Positions 15,420 to 26,311 of a DNA stretch of 64,000 nt are shown in pieces (position 1 is the first letter of the stretch; every line of letters starts with the position of its first letter). The position numbers were made by a program, and so were the translations under genes. This DNA is from Mycobacterium seoulense. GTDB lineage: Bacteria; Actinomycetota; Actinomycetes; Mycobacteriales; Mycobacteriaceae. The notes beneath the pieces are model-generated. The model saw only the letters and a program-made list of their open reading frames with translations, did not search any database and was not told where the DNA came from. Location of the stretch: positions 3,100,001 through 3,164,000 of the forward strand of contig NZ_AP022582.1 of NCBI RefSeq assembly GCF_010731595.1. Reading direction: 5' to 3'.

Positions 15420-15752
15420 GTGCCGACTTACAGCTATCAGTGCACCGAGTGTGACGATCGCTTCGACATCGTGCAGGCCTTCACCGACGATGCGCTGACC
15501 ACCTGCAAGCGCTGCTCCGGGCGGCTGCGCAAGCGCTTCAACTCCGTCGGCGTGGTGTTCAAGGGCAGCGGCTTCTACCGCACCGACAGCCGCGAGTCCG
15601 GCAAGAAGTCGACGACCACCACCAACGGATCCTCGTCGACCGACTCGGGGTCGAGCTCGGGATCGAGCGAGAAATCCTCGTCCAGCGAGAAGTCCGGATC
15701 CGCCGAGAAGTCGAGCAGCAGCGCCACCGCGTCCGCCGCCGCCTCGAGCTGA
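15420..15752 (+). CDS. ruc: FmdB-type zinc-ribbon protein, Ruc chaperone (Rv0991c-type)
   Basis: 110 residues from GTG 15420, preceded by GGAGG at 15410-15414. The N-terminus PTYSYQCTECDDRFDIVQAF then TTCKRCSGRLRK has two CxxC pairs forming a zinc ribbon. The C-terminal half is a low-complexity Ser/Lys/Glu tail, presumably disordered. This matches M. tuberculosis Rv0991c (Ruc), a redox-regulated chaperone that becomes active when the cysteines are oxidised and cooperates with DnaK. The CIRCE site upstream supports HrcA/heat-shock control. Function by homology; the long Ser-rich tail is family-typical. Confidence 0.88.
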   Translation: MPTYSYQCTECDDRFDIVQAFTDDALTTCKRCSGRLRKRFNSVGVVFKGSGFYRTDSRESGKKSTTTTNGSSSTDSGSSSGSSEKSSSSEKSGSAEKSSSSATASAAASS

Positions 15753-15818
15753 CGGGTTATCCACAAACCCGTCGCCGCCGGCATTCGCCGCTGACCGCGG
15801 GGCGCTTACCGTTGCGGC

Positions 15819-16487
15819 GTGGGCGAATCATCGCTGAACCCCAGCCCGTTCAGCCGCCTCTCGACGTGGCTGCGCCCCGATTGGACCAGGACCGTGCTGG
15901 CGCGACGAGTCGCCGCCGGCGGGCTCGTCGTGCTGGCCGGCTTGGCGGCGCTGCGCTCCAACCCCGCCGGTGACTACGCCGAGGTGGTGGTCGCCGACCA
16001 CGACCTACGGCCCGGCGCCGCGCTGACCCCGGCCGATGTCCGCCTCGAAAAGCGTTTGGCCACAACCATTCCCGACGGGGCACGCACCGACGTGGGCGCC
16101 CTGCTCGGATCCACCCTGGCCGGCCCGACCAGGCGCGGCGAGATCCTCACCGACGTGCGGGTGCTGGGCACCCGGCTGGCCGAGTCGACCGCGGGACCCG
16201 GCGCCCGCATCGTGCCGCTGCGCCTGGCCGACGGCGCCCTGATCGACCTGGTGCGCGTCGGCGACGTCGTCGACGTGCTGGCCGCACCGGCGACCGGGTC
16301 ACCGGAGACGCCGCAGGCCGCCCCCAAGGTGGTGGCCACCGACGCCGTCGTGGTGCTCGTGTCGGCCAAGCCAAAGGTCCAGGCCGGCGACGGTGACCGC
16401 GTAGTCTTGGTGGCGCTGCCGGCTCGCGTGGCGAATACGGTGGCGGGTTCGGCGCTGGGTCAGGCGGTGACGCTCACCCTGCACTGA
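15819..16487 (+). CDS. SAF-domain (CpaB/RcpC-like) membrane protein
   Basis: 222 residues, GTG start. One transmembrane segment (VAAGGLVVLAGLAALRSN) is followed by an SAF/CpaB-type domain: VVVADHDLRPGAALTPADVR and LAGPTRRGEILTDVRVLGTR, then IVPLRLADGALIDLVRVGDV and VVLVALPARVANTVAGSALG. Such domains are found in pilus-assembly proteins of the Flp/Tad type, but no pilus genes are nearby, so its role here is unknown. It lies between ruc and mscL in the same direction; corresponds by position to Rv0990c. Confidence 0.7.
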   Translation: MGESSLNPSPFSRLSTWLRPDWTRTVLARRVAAGGLVVLAGLAALRSNPAGDYAEVVVADHDLRPGAALTPADVRLEKRLATTIPDGARTDVGALLGSTLAGPTRRGEILTDVRVLGTRLAESTAGPGARIVPLRLADGALIDLVRVGDVVDVLAAPATGSPETPQAAPKVVATDAVVVLVSAKPKVQAGDGDRVVLVALPARVANTVAGSALGQAVTLTLH

Positions 16488-16553
16488 GCGCCTCGCCGCC
16501 GTCGGCCCTGCAACCGACAGCAAACTCTGTTCAATCCCAGGAAGGACATCTGA

Positions 16554-17012
16554 ATGTTCAAAGGGTTCAAGGAGTTTCTCTCGCGGGGCAACATCGTCGA
16601 CCTGGCCGTCGCGGTGGTCATCGGTACCGCCTTCACCGCGCTGGTCACCAAGTTCACCGACAGCATCATCACGCCGTTGATCAACCGGATCGGCGTCAAA
16701 GAACACTCCGATGTCGGCGTCCTGAAGATCGGCATCGGCGGCGGCCAGACCATCGACTTGAACATCCTGCTGTCGGCCGCCATCAACTTCGTGCTGATCG
16801 CCGCTGTCGTCTACTTCTTCGTCGTGCTGCCCTACAACACGCTGCGCAAGCGCGGCGAGGTCGAGCAGGCGGACGACGCCCAGATCGTTCTGCTCACCGA
16901 GATCCGCGACCTGCTGGCCCAGACCAACGGCGGCTCGTCCGGCAGGCACGGCGAAACCAGCACCACACCCCCGCCGGAGCACGGACCCCGCGCCGACGCC
17001 GAGTCGCAATAA
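16554..17012 (+). CDS. mscL: Large-conductance mechanosensitive channel
   Basis: 152 residues, ATG 16554 with GGAAGGAC upstream. [20 protein letters not shown] is the MscL amphipathic N-helix and start of TM1; the pore-lining TM1 continues [22 protein letters not shown]2 is [20 protein letters not shown], followed by a charged C-terminal bundle and a disordered tail. It is a homopentameric channel releasing solutes on hypo-osmotic shock. Complete and ordinary in length. Confidence 0.96.
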   Translation: MFKGFKEFLSRGNIVDLAVAVVIGTAFTALVTKFTDSIITPLINRIGVKEHSDVGVLKIGIGGGQTIDLNILLSAAINFVLIAAVVYFFVVLPYNTLRKRGEVEQADDAQIVLLTEIRDLLAQTNGGSSGRHGETSTTPPPEHGPRADAESQ

Positions 17013-17038
17013 TCCCGCAGAGACTGCTTTTCGGGCGG

Positions 17039-17595
17039 TCAGATCTCCAGGCTCGACAGCTGCCCGATGATCTGAGCGGCCAGCGGGTTCAGCGTCGCCA
17101 TGCCATCGCGCACCGCGTACCGGGAGCCCGCCAGGTTCACCACCAGCGTGCTGCCGGACACCCCGGCCAGGCCGCGAGACAGGCCGGCGTCGATGATGCC
17201 CGCGGACAGCCCCGACGCCCGGATGGCCTCGGCGATGCCCAGGATCTCGCGGTCCAGGATCTCGCGGGTCGCCTCCGGGGTGACGTCGCGCGGCGTGACA
17301 CCCGTCCCACCGACGGAGACCACCAGGTCGACCCCGCCGATCACCGCGGTGTTGAGCGCGTTGCGGATCTCCACCTCGTCCGCCGCGACGGCGACCACAC
17401 CGTCGACGACGAATCCCGCCTCGGTCAGCAGCTCGGTAACCAGTGGCCCGCTGTGGTCCTCGTCGCCGTGGGCGGTGCGATCGTCGACCACCACGACAAG
17501 GGCCCGGCCGACCACCAATTCGGCGCCCGTCTCCATGGGTGCCACCGTATAACCGAGCTCCGACAATCCCGCCGCCGAGGGTTCTTCGACTCGCA

Positions 17596-17596
<1 letters not shown>
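17039..17596 (-). CDS. moaB2: MoaB/MogA-type molybdopterin adenylyltransferase-like protein
   Basis: 185 residues. The MoaB/MogA fold signature is clear: RALVVVVDDRTAHGDEDHSG, VDLVVSVGGTGVTPRDVTPE (the GGTG-x6-D MPT loop) and the C-terminal SRGLAGVSGSTLVVNLAGS. The start ATG at 17596 overlaps the pepD stop by one base, placing it last in the mprA-mprB-pepD-moaB2 unit, as in M. tuberculosis Rv0981-Rv0984. It may adenylate molybdopterin, though several moaB/mogA paralogues usually coexist and its location in an envelope-stress operon is unexplained. Confidence 0.88.
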
Positions 17597-19071
<1,475 letters not shown>

Positions 19072-19144
19072 GTCGCTGGGTCGCACTTCCTCTATCTCCG
19101 TTCGGCTCGTCGGCTCGACGGGCTCTCCAACAGTAGCTGCAGAC

Positions 19145-20695
19145 CTACCTTGCCCGCGCGGACTGAGAGTCCACTGAGACAACGTTCGACGGTTCCCGAG
19201 AGTTCGCCTCGTCGGTGGCCACCGGAACGGTGGGATCGGCGCCCGGTTCTCCCTCGGCGTTCCCGGCACCGGACGCCGGATACGTCGAGGGCGGCATCGG
19301 CCGGCCGGGCAGCAGGACGTAAAACGAGGTCCCCGGCGGCTGTCCGCCCGGCACGGTGTCCTCGACACGAAGCAATCCACCGTGATTCAGCACGACCTTC
19401 TTGACGATCGCCAGCCCCAGGCCGGAGCCCGGCATGGCGCGCGCGGTCGTCGAACGGTAGAACCGCTCGAACACCAGGCGGCGTTCGTGCGGTGGGATGC
19501 CCGGGCCGTGGTCGGACACCACCAGCTCCGCGTGCGACGGGTCGAGCTGCCGCATGGTGACGCCGACCCGCCCCCCCGGCGGGCTCCACTTCGCCGCGTT
19601 GTCCAACAGGTTCAGCACCGCGCGCGAGAGCCCGGCGGCGTCGCCGAACATCTGCCAGGGCGTCACGTTGACGTCGAAGTGAATGTCGTTGCGGCGCCGC
19701 CTGACTCGCTCCAGGCTGCGATCGACCACCTCGGACATGTCGACCGGTTCGTGCACCACCTGGCCGGCGTCGTCGCGGGTGAGGTCCACCAGATCGCCCA
19801 CCAGCGTGGACAGTTCCTCGATCTGGGCCAGCACGTCGGCGCGGAGCTCGACCATCTCCTGCTCGGGCAGCCGCGGCGCTCCCGGCTCCATGGAAGCCAT
19901 CAGCAGCTCGACGTTGGTGCGCAGGGACGTCAGCGGGGTGCGCAATTCGTGTCCGGCGTCGGTGACCAGCCGCGCCTGCCGCTCGCGGGATTCGGCCAGC
20001 GCGCGCAGCATCAAGTTGAATGCCTCGGTGAGCCTTGCCAATTCGTCGCTACCGAACACCGGGATGGGACGCAGGTCGTCGGTGCGCGCCACCCGTTCCG
20101 CCGCCTCGGTCAGACGCCCCACCGGGCGCAACCCAGCCCTGGTGACCATGCCGCCCGCCACCGCGGCGACCGCGACACCGATGCCGCCCACGATCAGCAG
20201 CACCAAGCGCAACTTGGTCATCACCGCCTCGGTCGGCTTGAGGCTCTTGGAGATCAGCAGCGAACAGCCGTTGGGCAAGTGGATGGCCAGGACCCGTTGA
20301 TCGAACGCGGTGCGCCGGGACATGAACAGATCACCGCGGATCACCGCCTTCTCGGGCGCACCGACGGGCAACGTCTGACCCGGCTGCTGCGCGGTGTAGA
20401 TCGAGTGGCCCGGGTTCACCAGCATCGCATTGACATCCGAGTAGGCGGTGCCTTCGATGGCCTTGCCGGGGTCAGCGGCCAGTGAACCGCTGGCGATCAG
20501 CAGCTGCGCCCGGCTTTGCAGCTGGTTGTCGATATCGCTATACAGCGCAGCCGAAATCACCGCGTACACGGCGAATGCCATCAGCACGACGACCATCGCC
20601 ACCATCGACATCGCCAGCAGCATGACGCGCCACCGCAGCGACAACGAACTGGCGGCGCGCAGCGGAACGCGTTGGGGCCGTTGGTACCGGATCAT
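19145..20695 (-). CDS. mprB: Sensor histidine kinase MprB
   Basis: 516 residues. Two membrane segments (VMLLAMSMVAMVVVLMAFAV and LVLLIVGGIGVAVAAVAGGM) bracket an extracytoplasmic domain of about 120 residues; then HAMP (GLRPVGRLTEAAERVARTDD), HisKA with phospho-acceptor H249 in DAGHELRTPL, and HATPase with N box (LLDNAAKWSPPGG), G1 (SDHGPGIP) and G2 (GSGLGLAIVKK). It senses envelope stress (unfolded protein via DnaK is reported) and phosphorylates MprA. Located 16 bp after mprA on the same strand. Complete. Confidence 0.96.
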   Translation of the reverse strand: MIRYQRPQRVPLRAASSLSLRWRVMLLAMSMVAMVVVLMAFAVYAVISAALYSDIDNQLQSRAQLLIASGSLAADPGKAIEGTAYSDVNAMLVNPGHSIYTAQQPGQTLPVGAPEKAVIRGDLFMSRRTAFDQRVLAIHLPNGCSLLISKSLKPTEAVMTKLRLVLLIVGGIGVAVAAVAGGMVTRAGLRPVGRLTEAAERVARTDDLRPIPVFGSDELARLTEAFNLMLRALAESRERQARLVTDAGHELRTPLTSLRTNVELLMASMEPGAPRLPEQEMVELRADVLAQIEELSTLVGDLVDLTRDDAGQVVHEPVDMSEVVDRSLERVRRRRNDIHFDVNVTPWQMFGDAAGLSRAVLNLLDNAAKWSPPGGRVGVTMRQLDPSHAELVVSDHGPGIPPHERRLVFERFYRSTTARAMPGSGLGLAIVKKVVLNHGGLLRVEDTVPGGQPPGTSFYVLLPGRPMPPSTYPASGAGNAEGEPGADPTVPVATDEANSREPSNVVSVDSQSARAR

Positions 20696-20711
20696 CGTCG
20701 AATGCGGCTCA

Positions 20712-21398
20712 TCACGGCGGTGTCTCGCGAAGGACGTAGCCCACGCCGCGCACGGTGTGAATCAGCCGTGGCTCCCCGTCGGCCTCGGTCTTGCGGCGCA
20801 GGTAGCCGACATAGACCTCGAGCGCGTTGCCGGAGGTGGGAAAGTCGAATCCCCACACCTCCTCCAGGATCCGGCTGCGCGTAAGCACCCGGCGCGGGTT
20901 GGCGATCAACATTTCCAGCAAGGCGAATTCGGTGCGCGTCAGGCTGATCTGGCGTTGCCCCCGGGTGACTTCGCGGGTCACCGGGTCCAGCGTCAGGTCC
21001 GAGAACGTCATGGCCACCGAGTCGGCGTCGTCGTCCGGCTTGGTGCGGCGCAGCAGCGCCCGCATCCGGGCCAGCAGTTCCTCCAGGGCGAACGGCTTCG
21101 GCAGGTAGTCGTCCGCGCCGGCGTCCAGCCCCGCGACCCGCTCGGAGACCGAATCGCGGGCCGTGAGCACCAAGATCGGCAGGTCGTCGCCGGTGCTGCG
21201 GAGCTGACGGCACACCTCGAGGCCGTCCAGTCGCGGCATCATCACGTCGAGGACGAGCGCGTCGGGCCGGTCGCTGGCGATCATCTCGAGCGCCTCCAGC
21301 CCGTCATGGGCCAACTCGACCGAGTAGCCATTGAAGGAAAGCGACCGGCGCAGCGACTCACGCACTGCGCGATCGTCGTCGACGACCAGTATCCGCAC
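20712..21398 (-). CDS. mprA: Response regulator MprA (OmpR/PhoB family)
   Basis: 228 residues starting [20 protein letters not shown]. Receiver domain with acidic pocket D7-D9, phospho-acceptor D51 in ALVLDVMMP, Thr in VLTARD and Lys in LPKPF; winged-helix output domain with [20 protein letters not shown] and [20 protein letters not shown]. With MprB it controls persistence and envelope-stress genes including sigE, sigB and pepD. A direct repeat in its own promoter (21421-21438) looks like an MprA box, consistent with autoregulation. Confidence 0.96.
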   Translation of the reverse strand: MRILVVDDDRAVRESLRRSLSFNGYSVELAHDGLEALEMIASDRPDALVLDVMMPRLDGLEVCRQLRSTGDDLPILVLTARDSVSERVAGLDAGADDYLPKPFALEELLARMRALLRRTKPDDDADSVAMTFSDLTLDPVTREVTRGQRQISLTRTEFALLEMLIANPRRVLTRSRILEEVWGFDFPTSGNALEVYVGYLRRKTEADGEPRLIHTVRGVGYVLRETPP

Positions 21399-21420
21399 GG
21401 AGCTAGTGTCGTCCCGGCGC

Positions 21421-21438
21421 CTGAGAGCGGGCTGAGAG
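21421..21438. promoter_or_regulatory. Candidate MprA box upstream of mprA
   Basis: CTGAGAG occurs at 21421-21427 and 21432-21438, 11 bp start to start (one helical turn), 23 bp upstream of the mprA ATG. MprA is known to bind two loosely conserved direct-repeat subunits in its own promoter. Match is by eye. Confidence 0.6.
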
Positions 21439-21464
21439 GCGCGCCGGGTGTTTGCCGAGATTAA

Positions 21465-21638
21465 CTAACGCCGGTCCAGGTCGATCAGACCGAGGCGGGC
21501 GGCCTTGAGCAGCCGGCGGGGCACCTTGTGCTTCTGGCCGGCGACCGTCACACCGACGAGTTCCGTCTTGGTGGCCTTCCACTGCGCGCGACGGCTACGG
21601 GTGTTCGCGCGCGACATCCTGCGCTTGGGTACGGCCAT
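21465..21638 (-). CDS. rpmF: 50S ribosomal protein L32
   Basis: 57 residues from ATG 21638: [20 protein letters not shown], then [20 protein letters not shown] and a C-terminus ending LGLIDLDRR. Highly basic, with the conserved VPKRR start. It has no cysteine pairs, so it is the zinc-independent type. Located directly upstream of mprA in the same direction (66-bp gap, with the MprA-box-like repeat between). Confidence 0.95.
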   Translation of the reverse strand: MAVPKRRMSRANTRSRRAQWKATKTELVGVTVAGQKHKVPRRLLKAARLGLIDLDRR

Positions 21639-21800
21639 GGTCGGGCCTAACTCCTCGTGTCGGGGGCTTGTCGCGCGGCGTGGCCGGTGCGGCCGAACGT
21701 GCGACGATTGCCACCAGGATAGTCGGTGGCCTGCCGGGCACCAAAACGAAGCCCGCGGGCGCCGAGGGGCGTCCTTGACGTGACACCGGCGCGACCCGCT

Positions 21801-21816
21801 AACCTACCGGTTGGTT
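21801..21816. promoter_or_regulatory. Candidate operator for the atuA-like operon
   Basis: AACCTACCGGTTGGTT is a 16-bp inverted repeat around ACCGGT with one mismatched pair, followed by further TTGG repeats. It lies 44 bp before the first gene of the six-gene catabolic operon, where a TetR-type repressor would be expected to bind. The regulator is not encoded in the neighbourhood. Confidence 0.4.
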
Positions 21817-21859
21817 GGTTGGTTTGCGCTCACCGGTGAAACGCAGATGGGAGGACTGC

Positions 21860-23569
21860 ATGGCCCCTACCACTGCTCGCGACGCGGTCCGGATCGCGAA
21901 TTGCTCCGGCTTTTACGGTGACCGGTTGTCGGCGATGCGCGAAATGCTGACCGGCGGCGACGTGGACTACCTCACCGGCGACTACCTGGCCGAACTGACC
22001 ATGCTGATTCTAGGTCGCGACCGGATGAAGCATCCCGAGCGCGGCTACGCCAAGACCTTCCTGACCCAGCTCGAGGACTGCCTGGGCGAGGCCCGCGACC
22101 GGGGTGTCCGCATCGTCGCCAACGCCGGCGGCCTCAACCCGGCCGGGCTGGCCGACGCGATACGCGCCCTGGCCGAGCGCCTCGGCATCCCCGCCCGGGT
22201 GGCCCACGTCGAAGGTGATGACCTGCTGGCGCGCGCCGCCGAACTCGGGCTGGGCACCCCGCTGACCGCCAACGCCTACCTGGGCGCGTGGGGCATCGTC
22301 GACTGCCTGGGCGACGGCGCCGACGTGGTCGTCACCGGCCGGGTCACCGACGCCTCGGTGATCGTCGGGGCGGCCGCGGCGCACTTCGGCTGGGACCGCA
22401 CCGACTATGACCGGCTCGCCGGCGCTGTGGTCGCCGGGCACGTCATCGAGTGCGGCGTGCAGGCGAGCGGCGGCAACTACTCCTTCTTTACGGAAGTCCC
22501 CGACCTGACCCACGCTGGCTTCCCGCTGGCCGAGGTGCACGCCGACGGCTCGTCGGTGATCACCAAGCACCCCGGCACCGGCGGCCTGGTCAGCGTCGAC
22601 ACCGTCACCGCGCAGCTGCTCTACGAGATCACCGGCGCGCGCTACGCCAACCCCGACGTCACCGCCCGGATGGACACCGTCGAACTGTTCGCCGAGGGCC
22701 CCGACCGGGTGCGCATCAGCGGCGTGCGCGGCGAGCCGCCGCCGCCCACGTACAAGGTGTCGCTGAACAGCATCGGCGGATTCCGCAATGCGATGACCTT
22801 CGTGCTGACCGGGCTGGACATCGAGGCCAAGGCCGAGTTGGTGCGCCGGCAGCTCGAGGCCGCGCTGACCGTCAAACCCGCGGAGCTGCAGTGGTCGCTG
22901 GCCCGCACCGACCACGCCGACGCCGACACCGAGGAAGCCGCCAGCGCGCTGCTGCACTGCGTGGTCCGCGACCCCGATCCCGCGAACGTCGGGCGCCAGT
23001 TCTCCTCGGCGGCCGTGGAATTGGCGCTCGCCAGTTACCCGGGTTTTCACGTGACCGCCCCGCCGGGTGACGGTCAGGTCTACGGCGTGTTCACCGCCGG
23101 CTACGTCGATGCCGATGAGGTGTCGCACGTCGCGGTGCACACCGACGGCACCCGCACCGACATCCCTTGTGCCAACCAGACTTTGGCGTTGGCACCCGCC
23201 GATCCCCCGCCTTTGCCGGAGCCGTTGCCCGCCGGGCCGACGCGGCGGGTGCCGCTGGGCCGCATCGCGGGGGCGCGCAGCGGTGACAAGGGCGGCTCGG
23301 CCAACGTCGGGGTCTGGGTCCGCACCGACGACCAATGGCGCTGGCTGGCCAACACGCTGACCGTCGAGCTGCTCAAGGAGCTGCTGCCGGAAGCGGCGGA
23401 GTTCGACGTGACCCGCCACGCGTTACCGAACCTGCGTGCGGTCAACTTCGTCATCGACGGCATCCTCGGCCAGGGCGTCGCTTATCAGGCGCGCTTCGAT
23501 CCGCAGGCCAAGGGACTGGGTGAATGGTTACGCGGCCGCCATGTCGACATCCCCGAAAGGCTGTTATGA
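21860..23569 (+). CDS. AtuA-family (DUF1446) acyclic terpene utilisation protein
   Basis: 569 residues from ATG 21860 with GGGAGG at 21849-21854; an earlier in-frame start (21815) has no ribosome site. Domain features: VRIANCSGFYGDRLSAMREM, DYLTGDYLAELTMLILGRDR, VRIVANAGGLNPAGLADAIR and DVVVTGRVTDASVIVGAAAA, the DUF1446 core, then a C-terminal AtuA-like segment with GARSGDKGGSANVGVWVRT. AtuA is essential for citronellol/geraniol growth in Pseudomonas but its reaction is unknown. Its stop overlaps the fadE13 start (ATGA). Corresponds by order to Rv0976c. Together with the carboxylase genes it argues for terpenoid or branched acyl-CoA catabolism. Confidence 0.85.
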   Translation: MAPTTARDAVRIANCSGFYGDRLSAMREMLTGGDVDYLTGDYLAELTMLILGRDRMKHPERGYAKTFLTQLEDCLGEARDRGVRIVANAGGLNPAGLADAIRALAERLGIPARVAHVEGDDLLARAAELGLGTPLTANAYLGAWGIVDCLGDGADVVVTGRVTDASVIVGAAAAHFGWDRTDYDRLAGAVVAGHVIECGVQASGGNYSFFTEVPDLTHAGFPLAEVHADGSSVITKHPGTGGLVSVDTVTAQLLYEITGARYANPDVTARMDTVELFAEGPDRVRISGVRGEPPPPTYKVSLNSIGGFRNAMTFVLTGLDIEAKAELVRRQLEAALTVKPAELQWSLARTDHADADTEEAASALLHCVVRDPDPANVGRQFSSAAVELALASYPGFHVTAPPGDGQVYGVFTAGYVDADEVSHVAVHTDGTRTDIPCANQTLALAPADPPPLPEPLPAGPTRRVPLGRIAGARSGDKGGSANVGVWVRTDDQWRWLANTLTVELLKELLPEAAEFDVTRHALPNLRAVNFVIDGILGQGVAYQARFDPQAKGLGEWLRGRHVDIPERLL

Positions 23570-24714
23570 ATCTTTGGACGACGCCGGAGCGCGAACAGCT
23601 GCGAAAGACGGTGCGCTCCTTCACCGAACGCGAAATCCTGCCCCACGCCGACGAGTGGGAGCGCACCGGCGAGCTGCCGCGCGACCTGCACCGGCGCGCC
23701 GGGGCGGCCGGCCTGCTGGGCGCGGGATTCCCCGAGGCGGTGGGCGGGGGCGGCGGTGACGGCGCGGACGCGGTGATCATCTGCGAAGAGGTGCATCAGT
23801 CCGGCGCGCCGGGCGGGGTGTTCGCCTCGCTGTTCACCTGCGGCATCGCGGTGCCGCACATGATCGCGTCCGGCGATCAGCGGCTGATCGACGAGTTCGT
23901 CCGGCCCACGTTGGCCGGCGACAAGATCGGCGCGCTGGCCATCACCGAGCCCGGCGGCGGCTCGGACGTCGGGCACCTGCGGACGTCGGCGGTGCTGGAC
24001 GGTGATCACTACGTGGTCAACGGCGCCAAAACCTACATCACCTCGGGGGTGCGCGCCGACTACGTCGTCACCGCGGTGCGCACCGGCGGGCCCGGCGCGG
24101 CGGGGGTTTCGCTGCTGGTGGTCGAGAAGGGCACACCCGGTTTCGAGGTGAGCCGCAAGCTGGCCAAGATGGGGTGGCGGTCCTCGGACACCGCCGAGCT
24201 GTCCTTCGTCGACGCACGGGTGCCGGCGGCCAACCTGGTGGGCGCCGAGAACAGTGGGTTCCTGCAGATCGCGCAGGCGTTCGTTTCGGAGCGGATCGGG
24301 CTTGCCGCGCAGGCGTATTCGAGCGCACAGCGGTGCCTGGACCTGACGGTGCAGTGGTGCCGCGACCGGGAGACCTTCGGGCGGCCGCTGATATCCCGGC
24401 AGCCGGTACAGAACACACTGGCCGAGATGGCCCGCCGCATCGACGTCGCCCGGGTCTACTCCCGCCACGTGGTCGAGCGTCAACTCGCCGGCGAGACCAA
24501 CCTGATCGCCGAGGTGTGCTTCGCCAAGAACACCGCCGTGGAGGCGGGGGAATGGGTGGCCAACCAGGCCGTCCAGCTGTTCGGCGGCATGGGCTACATG
24601 GCCGAATCCGAAGTCGAACGCCAGTACCGGGACATGCGGATCCTGGGCATCGGCGGCGGAACCACCGAAATCCTGACCTCACTGGCCGCGAAAACGCTGG
24701 GGTATCAGTCATGA
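23566..24714 (+). CDS. fadE13: Acyl-CoA dehydrogenase FadE13
   Basis: 382 residues from ATG 23566 (MNLWTTPEREQLRKTVRSFT). FAD/substrate motifs: GALAITEPGGGSDVGHLRTS, VNGAKTYITSGVRADYVVTA, QAFVSERIGLAAQAYSSAQR and the C-terminal signature ERQYRDMRILGIGGGTTEIL, where E of TTEI aligns with the catalytic base of short/branched-chain dehydrogenases. Oxidises an acyl-CoA to the enoyl-CoA. Overlaps both neighbours by 4 nt. In an Atu-type scheme it would take the AtuD/AtuF-linked oxidation step before carboxylation. Confidence 0.92.
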   Translation: MNLWTTPEREQLRKTVRSFTEREILPHADEWERTGELPRDLHRRAGAAGLLGAGFPEAVGGGGGDGADAVIICEEVHQSGAPGGVFASLFTCGIAVPHMIASGDQRLIDEFVRPTLAGDKIGALAITEPGGGSDVGHLRTSAVLDGDHYVVNGAKTYITSGVRADYVVTAVRTGGPGAAGVSLLVVEKGTPGFEVSRKLAKMGWRSSDTAELSFVDARVPAANLVGAENSGFLQIAQAFVSERIGLAAQAYSSAQRCLDLTVQWCRDRETFGRPLISRQPVQNTLAEMARRIDVARVYSRHVVERQLAGETNLIAEVCFAKNTAVEAGEWVANQAVQLFGGMGYMAESEVERQYRDMRILGIGGGTTEILTSLAAKTLGYQS

Positions 24715-26306
24715 CCACTTTGCAATCCGCGCTGGACCCGAGCTCCCCCGCCTACGCCGACGCGGCGTCGACGGCGACCTCGCGCCTCGACGAGATCGGG
24801 GCCGAGCTCGCCAAAGCCCTTGCCGGCGGCGGCCCGAAGTATGTCCAGCGCCACCACGACCGCGGCAAGCTGACCGCCCGCGAACGCATCGAGCTCCTCG
24901 TCGACCCGGACTCCCCGTTCCTGGAGCTCAGCCCGCTCGCGGCATGGGGCAGCGCATTCACGGTCGGCGCCAGCACAGTCACCGGAATAGGCGTGGTGTC
25001 GGGCGTCGAATGCCTGATCGTCGCCAACGACCCCACCGTCAAGGGCGGCACCAGCAACCCGTGGACGCTGCGGAAGATATTGCGGGCCAACCAGATCGCC
25101 TTCCAGAACCGGCTGCCCGTCATCTCGCTGGTGGAATCCGGTGGGGCGGACCTGCCCACCCAGAAAGAAATCTTCATCCCCGGCGGGCAGATGTTCCGCG
25201 ACCTGACCCGCCTGTCGGCGGCCGGCATCCCCACCATTGCCCTGGTTTTCGGTAACTCCACCGCCGGCGGCGCCTACATCCCCGGCATGTCCGACCACGT
25301 CGTGATGATCAAAGAACGTTCGAAAGTGTTCCTGGCCGGTCCCCCGCTGGTGAAGATGGCCACCGGCGAAGAATCCGACGACGAATCACTGGGCGGCGCC
25401 GAAATGCACGCCCGCATATCGGGTTTGGCCGACTACTTCGCCGCCGACGAGCTCGACGCCATCCGCATCGGGCGCCGCATCGTGGCCCGGCTGAACTGGC
25501 GCAAAGAGGGCCCCGCGCCCGGGCCCGTCACCGACCCACTGTTCGACGCCGAGGAGCTCATCGGCATCGTGCCGGCGGACCTGCGCATCCCGTTCGACCC
25601 GCGCGAGGTGATCGCCCGCATCGTCGACGGCTCCGAATTCGACGAATTCAAGGCCATGTACGGGTCGTCGCTGGTCACGGGCTGGGCCCGGCTGCACGGC
25701 TACCCGTTGGGCATCCTGGCCAACGCGCGCGGCGTCCTGTTCAGCGAGGAGTCGCAGAAGGCCACCCAATTCATTCAGCTGGCCAACCGCTCCAACACCC
25801 CACTGCTGTTCCTGCACAACACCACCGGCTACATGGTGGGTAAGGACTACGAGGAGGGCGGGATGATCAAGCACGGCTCGATGATGATCAACGCCGTCTC
25901 CAACTCGACCGTCCCGCACATCTCGCTGCTGATCGGCGCGTCGTACGGGGCCGGCCACTACGGCATGTGCGGCCGCGCCTATGACCCCCGGTTCCTGTTC
26001 GCCTGGCCCAGCGCCAAATCCGCGGTGATGGGCGGTGCCCAGCTCGCGGGCGTGCTGTCGATCGTCGCCCGGGCCGCCGCCGAAGCCCGCGGACAGCAGG
26101 TCGACGAGGAGGCCGATGCCGCGATGCGGGCGGCGGTCGAGGGGCAGATCGAGGCGGAGTCGCTGCCGTTGGTCCTGTCCGGCATGCTCTACGACGACGG
26201 GGTGATCGACCCGCGCGACACCCGCACGGTGCTGGGAATGTGTCTGTCCGCCATCGCCAATGGCCCGATCAAGGGGACGTCGAACTTCGGCGTCTTCCGG
26301 ATGTGA
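24711..26306 (+). CDS. accD2: Acyl-CoA carboxylase beta subunit AccD2 (carboxyltransferase)
   Basis: 531 residues starting MTTLQSALDPSSPAYADAAS. Carboxyltransferase fold: KLTARERIELLVDPDSPFLE, SLVESGGADLPTQKEIFIPG, FGNSTAGGAYIPGMSDHVVM and PLLFLHNTTGYMVGKDYEEG, plus SYGAGHYGMCGRAYDPRFLF, all typical of 3-methylcrotonyl-/geranyl-CoA carboxylase beta chains. It transfers CO2 from biotin of AccA2 to an acyl-CoA. ATGA overlap with fadE13. Substrate unproven: methylcrotonyl-like versus geranyl-like cannot be decided by eye. Confidence 0.93.
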   Translation: MTTLQSALDPSSPAYADAASTATSRLDEIGAELAKALAGGGPKYVQRHHDRGKLTARERIELLVDPDSPFLELSPLAAWGSAFTVGASTVTGIGVVSGVECLIVANDPTVKGGTSNPWTLRKILRANQIAFQNRLPVISLVESGGADLPTQKEIFIPGGQMFRDLTRLSAAGIPTIALVFGNSTAGGAYIPGMSDHVVMIKERSKVFLAGPPLVKMATGEESDDESLGGAEMHARISGLADYFAADELDAIRIGRRIVARLNWRKEGPAPGPVTDPLFDAEELIGIVPADLRIPFDPREVIARIVDGSEFDEFKAMYGSSLVTGWARLHGYPLGILANARGVLFSEESQKATQFIQLANRSNTPLLFLHNTTGYMVGKDYEEGGMIKHGSMMINAVSNSTVPHISLLIGASYGAGHYGMCGRAYDPRFLFAWPSAKSAVMGGAQLAGVLSIVARAAAEARGQQVDEEADAAMRAAVEGQIEAESLPLVLSGMLYDDGVIDPRDTRTVLGMCLSAIANGPIKGTSNFGVFRM

Positions 26307-26311
26307 GCCCC

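Noticed and set aside
16488..17038. Promoter or terminator elements around mscL
   Set aside because: Short gaps without clear hairpins or consensus motifs; nothing to support.
19072..19380. N-terminal extension of PepD
   Set aside because: The frame is open, but it overlaps mprB and has no membrane, signal or conserved features; ATG 19071 matches the family start.
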